This document shows, in pieces, positions 36,292 through 44,090 of a DNA stretch of 64,000 nt. This stretch comes from Nocardioides sp. SR21 (GTDB taxonomy: Bacteria; Actinomycetota; Actinomycetes; Propionibacteriales; Nocardioidaceae): positions 310,001-374,000 of the forward strand of contig NZ_JAKWJR010000005.1 of assembly GCF_022761125.1 (NCBI RefSeq). Direction: 5' to 3'. Each line of letters begins with the position of its first letter. Within the stretch, counting starts at the first letter, position 1. The notes beneath the pieces are model-generated. The model ran no database searches. It had not been told where the DNA came from and saw nothing but the letters and a program-made list of their open reading frames with translations. The position numbers and the translations under genes were made by a program.

Positions 36292-36297
36292 TACGTT
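36292..36297 (+). promoter_or_regulatory. -10 box (leaderless type) of TRAP operon
   Basis: TACGTT ends 8 nt before the GTG of the small TRAP subunit and directly follows the operator, so bound repressor would block it. Confidence 0.5.
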
Positions 36298-36305
36298 CGG
36301 CCGCT

Positions 36306-36857
36306 GTGACCGCCGACACACTGCACGCGACCCGGCTGCCGGGCTGGTTGACCCGGACCGGCCGAGTGCTGACCGCCATCGAGCTGAGCATCGGCGTCGC
36401 CGCTCTCCTCATGATCTTCGGGCTGGTGCTGCTCCAGGCGACCCAGCGCTACCTGCCGTTCGACGGCTGGCCATGGACCGGCGAGCTGGCCCGCTTCTGC
36501 CTGGTCTGGCTGACGTTCGTGGTCGCGGGCGTCCTGGTCACCACCGACTCGCACATCTCCATCGAGATGATCGACCTGGTGCCCGGCGAGATGATGCGCC
36601 GGGTCGTGCGCGTCATCTCCTGCCTGGTGATGGCGGCGATCGGCCTCGCGCTCTGCGCCGAGGCGTGGGAGCTCTGGCAGACCCAGGACATCCTCAAGTC
36701 GCCCGCGATGCGGATGCCGATGTCGTGGCTCTACCTGGTCTCGATGGTCGGCTTCGTCAGCGTCGTGCTCCGCTCGCTCATCGCCGCGGTCCAGTACGCC
36801 GTCGTCGGAGCGCCCGCGCCGGCGTACGCCGACGAGGAAGGGCTGCCGACCGCATGA
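36306..36857 (+). CDS. TRAP transporter small permease subunit (DctQ)
   Basis: 183 residues with four membrane helices. DctQ-type pattern: ELSIGVAALLMIFGLVLLQATQRY, then WPWTGELARFCLVWLTFVVAGV (the conserved W(T/S)EE/ELAR..W region) and a third and fourth helix later. It pairs with the large subunit to import acids using the sodium or proton gradient. GTG 36306 is used because the frame before it would run into the operator and LacI gene. ATGA overlap with the large-subunit gene. Confidence 0.88.
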   Translation: MTADTLHATRLPGWLTRTGRVLTAIELSIGVAALLMIFGLVLLQATQRYLPFDGWPWTGELARFCLVWLTFVVAGVLVTTDSHISIEMIDLVPGEMMRRVVRVISCLVMAAIGLALCAEAWELWQTQDILKSPAMRMPMSWLYLVSMVGFVSVVLRSLIAAVQYAVVGAPAPAYADEEGLPTA

Positions 36858-38128
36858 GCCTCGTCGTCCTCTGCCTGCTGATCGCCGCGCTGCTGGTGAT
36901 CCGCGTCCCGATCGCGTTCGCGTTCTTCGGCCCGTGCCTGGTCTGGATGCTGACCAACGACCAGTCGACCGGCCTGGCGCTCCGGCTGGTCGCGAACTCG
37001 ATCGCGAGCTTCCCCCTGCTCGCCGTGCCGCTGTTCATCCTGCTCGGCTGCGTCGCGAACCAGGCCGGCATCGCCGACCGCCTCTTCGACTTCGCGCTGG
37101 CCCTGCTGGGCCGGGTGCGCGGCAACCTGGGCTACGTCAGCGTCGGGGCGAGCGTGGGCTTCTCGTGGATGAGCGGCTCGGCGGTCGCCGACGCAGCCGC
37201 GCTCGGCAAGGTGCAGATCCCGGCCATGCTCCGCGCCGGCTACCCGCGACCGTTCGCCCTGGGTGTCGTCGGCTCGTCGGCACTCATCGCACCGGTGATG
37301 CCGCCGAGCATCCCGGCCGTCATCTACGCCGGCCTCGCGGGCGTCTCGACCGGCGCACTGTTCGCCGCCTCGGTCGTGCCCGCGATCCTGATGGCCGTCG
37401 GTCTCTGCATCGTCGTGTTCCTCTGGGTGCGCCGGATGCCCGACCTCGAGCGCACGGAGTTCAGCTGGGCACGGGTCCGGTACACCGGCCGCCGGGTGAT
37501 CGCGCCGCTGGGCGCGCCGATCGTGATCCTCGGCGGCATCCTCGGCGGGTACTTCACGCCGACCGAGGCGGCGGCCGTGGGCGCGGCGTACATGTTCGTC
37601 CTCGGCTTCGCGTTCCGCACGCTCAAGGTCCGCGACCTGCCGAAGGTCCTCGTCGAGGCCACGGTGACGACCTGCAGCATCATGCTGATCGTCGCCTCGG
37701 CCAGCCTGCTGGGCTACATCTTCGCCCGCGAGCGGGTGCCGCAGGAGATGTCCGAGGCGCTGCTGGGGATGACGAGCGACCCGACCGTCTTCATGCTGAT
37801 CGTGCTGGCGCTGTCGTTCGTCCTGGGCACCGCCCTCGACGCGGTCGCGGTGCTGACGCTCACGGTGCCGATCCTGCTGCCGATCGCCACCCAGTACGAC
37901 GTCGACCCGATCGCGCTCGGCGTGCTGATGATCCTGTCCCAGATGATCGGGCTGCTCACGCCCCCGGTCGGCACGGTGATCTTCGTCCTGCAGGCGATCG
38001 CCAAGGCCCGGATGTCCGAGGTGTTCTGGGGCTCGCTGCCGTTCCTCGTCCCGCTCACCCTGCTCTGCCTGGGGATCGTCTTCTGGCCGGACGCGATCCT
38101 CTACCTCCCCGACAGGCTGGGGCTGTGA
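36854..38128 (+). CDS. TRAP transporter large permease subunit (DctM)
   Basis: 424 residues with about 12 membrane helices. DctM signatures: PLLAVPLFILLGCVANQAGIADRLFDFA, GASVGFSWMSGSAVADAAALGKVQIPAM, and IAPVMPPSIPAVIYAGLAGVSTGALFAAS. It forms the translocation channel for the periplasmic-type binding protein encoded three genes on. Start MSLVVLCLLIAALLV overlaps the DctQ stop (ATGA). Its own stop overlaps the GTG of the dehydrogenase gene (GTGA). Confidence 0.92.
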   Translation: MSLVVLCLLIAALLVIRVPIAFAFFGPCLVWMLTNDQSTGLALRLVANSIASFPLLAVPLFILLGCVANQAGIADRLFDFALALLGRVRGNLGYVSVGASVGFSWMSGSAVADAAALGKVQIPAMLRAGYPRPFALGVVGSSALIAPVMPPSIPAVIYAGLAGVSTGALFAASVVPAILMAVGLCIVVFLWVRRMPDLERTEFSWARVRYTGRRVIAPLGAPIVILGGILGGYFTPTEAAAVGAAYMFVLGFAFRTLKVRDLPKVLVEATVTTCSIMLIVASASLLGYIFARERVPQEMSEALLGMTSDPTVFMLIVLALSFVLGTALDAVAVLTLTVPILLPIATQYDVDPIALGVLMILSQMIGLLTPPVGTVIFVLQAIAKARMSEVFWGSLPFLVPLTLLCLGIVFWPDAILYLPDRLGL

Positions 38129-39054
38129 GCGCCCCGCAGGAGCGGCGCTCCTGGCTGGCCGGGCTGATCGGCCACGGCGTGGGGCCGTCCCTGACGCCCG
38201 AGCTGCACGAGCGGGAGGCGGCGCGGCAAGGACTCCGCTACGTCTACAAGGTCGTCGACCTGCCCGACGGGACGGTCGAGCCGACGCGGCTCGAGCAGCT
38301 CCTGGACGGCGCTCGCGACCTCGGGTTCGACGGCCTCAACATCACCCACCCCGTCAAGCAGGCGATGGTGCCGCTGGTCGACGAGTGCGCCCCCGCGGTG
38401 GCCGCGATCGGTGCGCTCAACACGGTCCTGATCCAGGACGGCCGGACGACCGGGCACAACACCGACGTCACGGGGTTCGAGCGCGCCTTCGCCGACGACC
38501 TCCCCGACGCCGACCGCGACACCGTCGTGCTCCTCGGCGCCGGTGGCGCCGGCACCGCGGTCGCCCACGCCCTGGCCGACCTCGGCGTACGCCGGCTCCT
38601 GGTCGTGGACCTCGACGGGGAGCGCGCCGGCGCGCTCGCGCGGACGCTGGCCGACCGCTCGGTCGCCGTCGACCTGGTCGCCGCTACCCGCGATGACCTC
38701 GTCACCGCGCTCGCCCGGTCCTCGGGCCTGGTCAACGCGTCGCCGATGGGGATGGCCGCGCACCCGGGGTCGCCGGTGCCCGCCGACCTGCTCCACCCCG
38801 GGCTGTGGGTGGCCGACATCGTCTACCGCCCGCTGGACACCGCGCTGCTCACCGTCGCGCGACAGCGTGGCTGCACCGTGCTGAGCGGCGCCGGGATGGC
38901 CGTGCACCAGGCCGCCGACGCGTTCGAGCTGATCACCGGCCGCCCGGCCGACCGCGGGGCGATGCACCGCGACTTCGACGAGCTCGTGGCGGCCGAAGCC
39001 GCCACGCGCATGGGGGAACCCGCTCGGGACACCACCGGAGAAAGGAACCGATGA
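38125..39054 (+). CDS. shikimate/quinate dehydrogenase, catabolic NAD type
   Basis: 309 residues of the AroE fold. Visible: GLIGHGVGPSLTPELHEREAARQGLRYVY (substrate Ser/Thr), NITHPVKQ (72-79, catalytic Lys K78), GHNTDVTGFERAF, NAD motif VVLLGAGGAGTAVAHALADLGVRRLLVVDLDGERA with an Asp after strand 2 (NAD rather than NADP), and SPMGMAAHPG. The sequence resembles QsuD-type enzymes that oxidise shikimate or quinate to feed catabolism. GTG 38125 overlaps the TRAP stop (GTGA), and the ATGATG of the binding-protein gene overlaps its end. Confidence 0.9.
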   Translation: MSAPQERRSWLAGLIGHGVGPSLTPELHEREAARQGLRYVYKVVDLPDGTVEPTRLEQLLDGARDLGFDGLNITHPVKQAMVPLVDECAPAVAAIGALNTVLIQDGRTTGHNTDVTGFERAFADDLPDADRDTVVLLGAGGAGTAVAHALADLGVRRLLVVDLDGERAGALARTLADRSVAVDLVAATRDDLVTALARSSGLVNASPMGMAAHPGSPVPADLLHPGLWVADIVYRPLDTALLTVARQRGCTVLSGAGMAVHQAADAFELITGRPADRGAMHRDFDELVAAEAATRMGEPARDTTGERNR

Positions 39055-40085
39055 TGGCAGTGCAGAACAAGAGGAGGGGCACGGCGCTGGCCGCCTGCCT
39101 CGTCGCGCTCCCGATGGCCCTCGCCGCGTGCGGCGACGACGAGGACAGCGCCGGCGGCTCCGAGGCCGGCGGCGAGGTCACGATGCAGCTGGCCCACAGC
39201 TACACCGAGACCCAGCCGCAGCACCGCTGCGGCGCCCAGGTCATCGCCGACGAGGTGGCCAACGCCGACGTCGGCCTGACCATCGAGGTCTTCCCGGCGA
39301 GTGCCCTCGGCGCGGACGCCGACCGGATCGCGTCCGTCGTGTCGGGCGACATCGACATGGACATCCAGGGTGCGTCCGCCCTGGGCGCGGTCTACGAGCC
39401 GGTGTCGGTGCTGGACGCGGTGTACGCGTTCGACGACAGCGACCACCTGGCCCGGTACTTCGACGGTGACGCCTCCGACGACCTGCTGCAGGGCTTCGAG
39501 GACGAGGCCGGGGTGCACACGCTGGGCGCGTGGTCGGCCGGGATGCGCGAGTTCACCGCCAACGAGCCGATCCGGTCGCCGGAGGACCTCGACGGGCTCC
39601 GGATGCGGTTCCCGAACTCGCCGCAGTACCTGATGAACGCCGAGGCGCTGGGCGCCGACGCGACCGAGGTCGCCTACGAGGAGCTGTTCCTCGCGTTGCA
39701 GCAGGGCACCGTGGACGGTCAGGAGAACCCGATCACGAACATCGCGGCGAGCAGCCTGCAGGACGTCCAGGACTACATCTCGATGTCCGACCACCAGGCG
39801 AACTCGAACCTGGTGATCATCGGGGTGGATGCCTGGAACGACCTCTCCGAGGAGCAGCAGGATGCACTCGACGACGCCGTGGAGGCGGCCGAGGAGCAGG
39901 TGCCCGGCTGCGTCGCGGAGGACGAGGAGGCGACCCTCGCCGAGTGGACCGAGAGCGGTGACATGGAGGTCGTCGACGACGTCGACGTCGAGGCGTTCCG
40001 CACCCAGGCCGACGCCTACCTCCGCGAGAACTTCAACGAGGAGCAGCTCGCGATCTACGAGGCGATCCGGAGCGAGGCGAACTAG
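39051..40085 (+). CDS. TRAP transporter substrate-binding protein (DctP)
   Basis: 344 residues. N-terminal lipoprotein signal (RRGTALAACLVALPMALAAC) with a lipobox LAAC, so it is tethered outside the membrane. DctP pattern: VTMQLAHSYTETQPQHRCGAQVIADEV, then TIEVFPASALGADADRIASVVSGDIDMDIQGASALG, GLRMRFPNSPQYLMNAEALGADATEVAYEELFLALQQGTVDGQENPITNI, and a helical acidic tail. It delivers the substrate to the DctQM permease. Two ATGs in tandem (39051, 39054) with AGAAAGGA upstream; the first overlaps the previous stop. Confidence 0.92.
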   Translation: MMAVQNKRRGTALAACLVALPMALAACGDDEDSAGGSEAGGEVTMQLAHSYTETQPQHRCGAQVIADEVANADVGLTIEVFPASALGADADRIASVVSGDIDMDIQGASALGAVYEPVSVLDAVYAFDDSDHLARYFDGDASDDLLQGFEDEAGVHTLGAWSAGMREFTANEPIRSPEDLDGLRMRFPNSPQYLMNAEALGADATEVAYEELFLALQQGTVDGQENPITNIAASSLQDVQDYISMSDHQANSNLVIIGVDAWNDLSEEQQDALDDAVEAAEEQVPGCVAEDEEATLAEWTESGDMEVVDDVDVEAFRTQADAYLRENFNEEQLAIYEAIRSEAN

Positions 40086-40113
40086 AAGTGGTCACCACCT
40101 CGGGCGGCGGTCA

Positions 40114-41103
40114 ATGATGCCGGGAGAGGTCCAGACGTTCCGGGGGCCGGTGCGACCGGACGACCTGGGCACGACGCTCATCCACGAGCACGTGTTCGTC
40201 GGCCACCAGGAGCTCGACCTGAACCTCCCCCACCCCGAGTGGAGCGAGGAGGCCGCGATCGAGACCGCGGTCGGCGGGTTCGAACGGCTGTGGGAGCTCG
40301 GGATCCGCACCGTCGTCGACCTGACCGTGCTCGGTCTCGGTCGCGACGTCGCCCGGGTGCGCGAGGTCGCCTCGCGCACCCGGGTGCAGCTGGTGGCGTC
40401 GACCGGCTACTACACCGCGGACGTGCTGCCGGCGTACTTCTCGACGCACGGTCCGGGCCGCCTCGTCGGCGGTCCGGACCCGCTGGTCGAGCTGTTCCGG
40501 CGCGACATCGAGATCGGGATCGCCGACACCGGCGTGCGGGCCGGGATGCTCAAGGTGGTCACCGATCGAGCCGGCGTCACCCCCGACGTCGCCCGGGTGA
40601 TGGAGGCGGCCGCCACCGCCCACCGGCGTACCGGCGTCCCCATCACCACCCACACGCACGCGCCGTCCCACAGCGGCCGGGCCCAGCTCGCGTTCTTCGG
40701 CGAGCGCGGGGTCGCGCCGGAGCGCCTGGTGATCGGCCACTGCGGGGACTCCGAGGACCTGGACTACCTGCGTGAGCTGATGGACGCCGGGGCCACGATC
40801 GGCATGGACCGCTTCGGCATGGAGCACGTGCTCCCCGACGCCGCCCGGATCGCGACCGTCCTGGCGTTGCTGCGCGAGGGGTACGCCGACCGGATGGTGC
40901 TCTCGCACGACGCGGCGTTCTTCAGCCGCGTCACGCCGCCGTCGTGGCGGGCCGCGAACGTCCCGCACTGGAACATGCAGCACCTGCCCCGCCGGGTGCT
41001 CCCGGCGCTGCTCGCCGGCGGCGCCACCGAGTCCCAGGTGCACCAGATGATGGTCCTCAACCCCGCGCGGGTGCTGGCCCCGTCGCCGCCGGTCGAGGCC
41101 TGA
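40114..41103 (+). CDS. phosphotriesterase-family metal hydrolase
   Basis: 329 residues of the PTE/amidohydrolase fold. Metal motifs in order: TLIHEHVFVG (H24, H26), a bridging-Lys strand RAGMLKVVTDRAG, THTHAPSHSGR, IGHCGDSEDLDYL and LSHDAAFFS. It sits between the TRAP binding protein and the dehydratase gene, both in the same direction, with 28 nt before and a 1-nt overlap after. Family members hydrolyse lactones or phosphoesters; here a lactone or ester of a cyclic acid is possible, but the substrate is not shown. Confidence 0.85.
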   Translation: MMPGEVQTFRGPVRPDDLGTTLIHEHVFVGHQELDLNLPHPEWSEEAAIETAVGGFERLWELGIRTVVDLTVLGLGRDVARVREVASRTRVQLVASTGYYTADVLPAYFSTHGPGRLVGGPDPLVELFRRDIEIGIADTGVRAGMLKVVTDRAGVTPDVARVMEAAATAHRRTGVPITTHTHAPSHSGRAQLAFFGERGVAPERLVIGHCGDSEDLDYLRELMDAGATIGMDRFGMEHVLPDAARIATVLALLREGYADRMVLSHDAAFFSRVTPPSWRAANVPHWNMQHLPRRVLPALLAGGATESQVHQMMVLNPARVLAPSPPVEA

Positions 41104-42869
41104 TGCGGACCTCGATCGCCACCGTCTGCCTGAGCGGCACGCTGACCGAGAAGATGCAGGCGGCCGCGGAGGCCGGCTTCGACGGCGTCGAGGTCTTCGA
41201 GCCCGACCTGGTCGCGACCCCGGCCAGTCCCGAGGAGGTCCGCGCTCTGGCCGCCCGACTCGGCCTGAGCCTCGACCTCTACCAGCCCTTCCGCGACGCC
41301 GAGGGGGTGAGCGAGGAGGAGTTCGGCCGGGTGCTGCACCGGGCACGGGCGAAGTTCCACCTCATGCAGCGCCTGGGGATCGACACGATGCTCGTGTGCA
41401 GCAACGTCGGCACCGCGACCGTCGACGACGACGAGGTGTCCGCCGAGCAGCTGCGCCGCCTCGGGGACGTGGCTGCCGAGCACGGCGTCCGGCTGGCCTA
41501 CGAGGCGTTGGCCTGGGGGCGTTACGTCGACGACTACCGCCGCGCCTGGCGGATCGTGGAGCTCGCGGACCATCCCGCGGTCGGCGTCTGCCTGGACAGC
41601 TTCCACATCCTCTCCCGCGGGCACGACCCGGCGGCCATCGAGGACATCCCGGGCGCGAAGGTCTTCTTCCTCCAGCTCGCGGACGCGCCGGCTCTCACCC
41701 TGGACGTGCTGTCCTGGTCGCGGCACCACCGTCTGTTCCCGGGCGAGGGCGCGTTCGACCTCGGGGCGTTCGTCGGCCACGTGCTGCGGACGGGGTACGA
41801 CGGCCCGCTCTCGCTCGAGGTCTTCAACGACGTGTTCCGGCAGACCGACGTGCACGACACGGCCCGCCAGGCGCGGCGGTCGCTGACCTGGCTCGAGGAC
41901 CTGGTCGGCACCCGCCCGCTGCCGCCGGTCGGAGAGCCGGTGGCGTTCGACTTCGTCGAGGTGCGTGCCGAGGACACCGGCGAGGTGGACGTGCTGCTCG
42001 GTCAGCTCGGCTTCACGTTCCGCGGGCGACACCGCAGCAAGGACGCCCGGCTGTGGAGCGAGGGCACCGCGCGCATCGTCTGCAACGAGCAGCACGCCCG
42101 GGACCGGGCGCCGACGCTCGCCGCGGTCGGCTTCGAGGTGCCCGACCCGGCCGCCTCGGCGGATCGGGCGCGGGCCCTCCAGGCCCCCACGGTCTACCGC
42201 CGCACGCTCGCCTCCGAGCAGGAGCTGCCGGCGTTCCGCGCCCCCGACGGCACCGAGGTCTTCCTGGCTCCGGTGGCGAGCGGCGAGGCGCCGTGGGTCC
42301 CGGAGTTCGGTGGTGGGCAGGAGCCCGGACCGGCTCTGTTGACCGGGATCGACCACGTGAACCTGGCGCAGCCCTGGCAGGCCTTCGACGAGGCGGTCCT
42401 GTTCTACAGCAGCCTCCTCGGCCTCGTCGCCGAGAGCAGCAGCGAGGTCGCCGCCCCGAACGGCCTGGTCCGCAGCCAGGTCGTCCGCTCGGCGACCGGC
42501 GCGTGCCGGCTCGCCCTCAACGTGGCGCCGCTCGTGTCGCGCGACGGCTTCCCCCAGCACGTCGCGTTCCGCACCGACGACGTCGTCGCGGTCGCCCGTC
42601 GCGCGATCGACCGCGGGCTCCGGCCGCTGGCGATCCCGGCCAACTACTACGACGACCTGATGGCCCGGTTCGACCTCCCGGCGGACGAGGTCGAGGCGAT
42701 GGCGTCCCTCGGGCTGCTGCACGACCGCGACGCGTCGGGCGAGTTCACGCACTTCTACACGGCCACGGTCGGGGGCGTGTTCTTCGAGGTCGTGCAGCGC
42801 CGCGGTGGGTACGACGGCTACGGAGCGCCGAACGCCGGGGTCCGGTTGGCCGCGCAGCACCGCGGCTGA
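41103..42869 (+). CDS. 3-dehydroshikimate dehydratase fused to a VOC (HPPD-like) domain
   Basis: 588 residues. Residues 1-280 form a TIM barrel of the xylose-isomerase-like type with metal ligands E134 (LAYEALAWG), D165 (CLDSFHI), Q191 (FFLQLAD) and E239 (LSLEVFND), the set reported for QuiC1-type dehydratases that turn 3-dehydroshikimate into protocatechuate. Residues about 290-588 are two VOC modules like 4-hydroxyphenylpyruvate dioxygenase (GIDHVNLAQPWQAFDEAV, QHVAFRTDDVVAVA, VFFEVVQRRGGYDGYG). The architecture matches QuiC1/QsuB. ATG shares one base with the previous stop. The 3' end faces the rhamnose LacI gene. Confidence 0.92.
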   Translation: MRTSIATVCLSGTLTEKMQAAAEAGFDGVEVFEPDLVATPASPEEVRALAARLGLSLDLYQPFRDAEGVSEEEFGRVLHRARAKFHLMQRLGIDTMLVCSNVGTATVDDDEVSAEQLRRLGDVAAEHGVRLAYEALAWGRYVDDYRRAWRIVELADHPAVGVCLDSFHILSRGHDPAAIEDIPGAKVFFLQLADAPALTLDVLSWSRHHRLFPGEGAFDLGAFVGHVLRTGYDGPLSLEVFNDVFRQTDVHDTARQARRSLTWLEDLVGTRPLPPVGEPVAFDFVEVRAEDTGEVDVLLGQLGFTFRGRHRSKDARLWSEGTARIVCNEQHARDRAPTLAAVGFEVPDPAASADRARALQAPTVYRRTLASEQELPAFRAPDGTEVFLAPVASGEAPWVPEFGGGQEPGPALLTGIDHVNLAQPWQAFDEAVLFYSSLLGLVAESSSEVAAPNGLVRSQVVRSATGACRLALNVAPLVSRDGFPQHVAFRTDDVVAVARRAIDRGLRPLAIPANYYDDLMARFDLPADEVEAMASLGLLHDRDASGEFTHFYTATVGGVFFEVVQRRGGYDGYGAPNAGVRLAAQHRG

Positions 42870-42872
42870 CCG

Positions 42873-43886
42873 TCAGCCCAGCGTGGACGCCCGCGCGACC
42901 AGCTCGGGGGTGAACAGCACCTGCCGGTGCCCGTGCGCCGGGTTCGCCGCCTCGTCGAGGACCAGCTCGGCGGCGGTGCGGCCGAGCTCCTGCCGCGGCT
43001 GCCGCACGGAGGTGAGAGGTACGGCGGCCGCGGCCGCGAACTCGATGTCGTCGTACCCCACGATCGCGAGGTCGGCGGGCACCTGCTGGCCGGCGCCGAT
43101 CGCCTGCTGCAGCAGGCCGAGCGCGACCAGGTCGTTGGCGCAGAACGCCGCGGTCGGGCGGCGCTGGGCGGCCATGCCGGCCAGGCGCTGGCCGGCCTCG
43201 CGGCCCTGCGCGACGTCGAGCGCGGTCGTGGAGATCTCGACCAGGTCCTCCCGGGGGAGGCCGGCCGCCTTCCACGCGGCGCGGGCGCCCTGGCGCCGGT
43301 CGCGGACCTGGCCGAGGGTGGCCGGGCCGCCCACGAACGCGACCCGCTCGTGGCCGCGGTCGATGAGGTGCTCGATCGCGAGCCGGCCGCCGAGCACGTC
43401 GTCGACCGCGACCGAGCAGAACGACTGGTCGGACCTGGTGCGGTCGACGATCACGACCGGCGTACCGCGCTGCGCGAGCTCGTCGAGCGCGGGGGAGTCG
43501 GGGTCGACCGGCGTGACCAGCACGCCCTGCACGCGCTGCTGCTCCAGCAGCGCGAGGTGCGAGTGCTCGCGGTCGGAGGAGTTGCGGCTGTTGAACAGCA
43601 TCAGCGAGAGGTCCGCGGCCTCGGCGGCCACGTCGATGCCGGCGGCGACGTCGGTGAAGAACGGGTTGCTCGCGTCGAGCATCACGTAGGCGAGGGTCCG
43701 GCTGGTCCCGGCCCGCAGCTGCCGGGCCGACTCGTTGCGCACGAACCCGAGCTCGGCCATCGCCCGCTGCACCCGCTCCCGGGTGTCCGGGCTGACCCGG
43801 TCGGGGCGGTTGAGCACGTTCGACACCGTGCCGAGGGAGACGCCGGCATGGGCGGCGACGTCCTTCACCGAGGCGCTGCGTGCCAT
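42873..43886 (-). CDS. LacI family regulator of the rhamnose locus
   Basis: 337 residues with the LacI helix-turn-helix (VKDVAAHAGVSLGTVSNVLNRPDRVSPDTRERVQRAMAELGFVRNESARQLRAG) and the sugar-binding-type effector domain (TLAYVMLDASNPFFTDVAAGI; FTPELVARAS at the end). Start ATG 43886 has AAGGAGGGAGGG upstream. It is divergent from the rhamnose ABC operon, with palindromic operators in the shared 205-bp gap, so it very probably represses that operon and itself until sugar or an intermediate binds. Confidence 0.93.
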   Translation of the reverse strand: MARSASVKDVAAHAGVSLGTVSNVLNRPDRVSPDTRERVQRAMAELGFVRNESARQLRAGTSRTLAYVMLDASNPFFTDVAAGIDVAAEAADLSLMLFNSRNSSDREHSHLALLEQQRVQGVLVTPVDPDSPALDELAQRGTPVVIVDRTRSDQSFCSVAVDDVLGGRLAIEHLIDRGHERVAFVGGPATLGQVRDRRQGARAAWKAAGLPREDLVEISTTALDVAQGREAGQRLAGMAAQRRPTAAFCANDLVALGLLQQAIGAGQQVPADLAIVGYDDIEFAAAAAVPLTSVRQPRQELGRTAAELVLDEAANPAHGHRQVLFTPELVARASTLG

Positions 43887-43901
43887 CCGACCCCTCCCTC
43901 C

Positions 43902-43911
43902 TTGAAACGAT
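43902..43911. promoter_or_regulatory. LacI half-operator near regulator gene
   Basis: TTGAAACGAT lies 16 nt upstream of the regulator start and is the reverse complement of the site at 44042-44051. It would allow autoregulation. Confidence 0.55.
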
Positions 43912-43982
43912 CTAGCAGAGGATACGGCCTCGGTCAGACCGGCCGTTGTCGAATCGTGTCCGAGGATTTTTCTCGGGACCTG

Positions 43983-44012
43983 TTGACTCTTGTGACGGTC
44001 GCCACTTACGTT
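43983..44012 (+). promoter_or_regulatory. candidate promoter of rhamnose operon
   Basis: TTGACT (43983-43988) and TACGTT (44007-44012) with an 18-nt spacer fit -35 and -10 elements. The expected start is near 44019, so both downstream operators would cover the transcript start. A wider inverted repeat CTTGTGAC (43989-43996) / GTCACAAG (44016-44023) overlaps it. Confidence 0.5.
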
Positions 44013-44024
44013 GACGTCACAAGA

Positions 44025-44051
44025 TTGAAACCTTTCAACAAATCGTTTCAA
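44025..44051. promoter_or_regulatory. LacI operators of the rhamnose operon
   Basis: TTGAAACCTTTCAA (44025-44038) is a palindrome with a central CC. It is followed by ATCGTTTCAA (44042-44051), the inverse of the site near the regulator gene. Binding here would block the promoter just upstream. Confidence 0.7.
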
Positions 44052-44090
44052 CGACAGATCGCTCTCACCGCTACACCTCCAGGAGACCCG

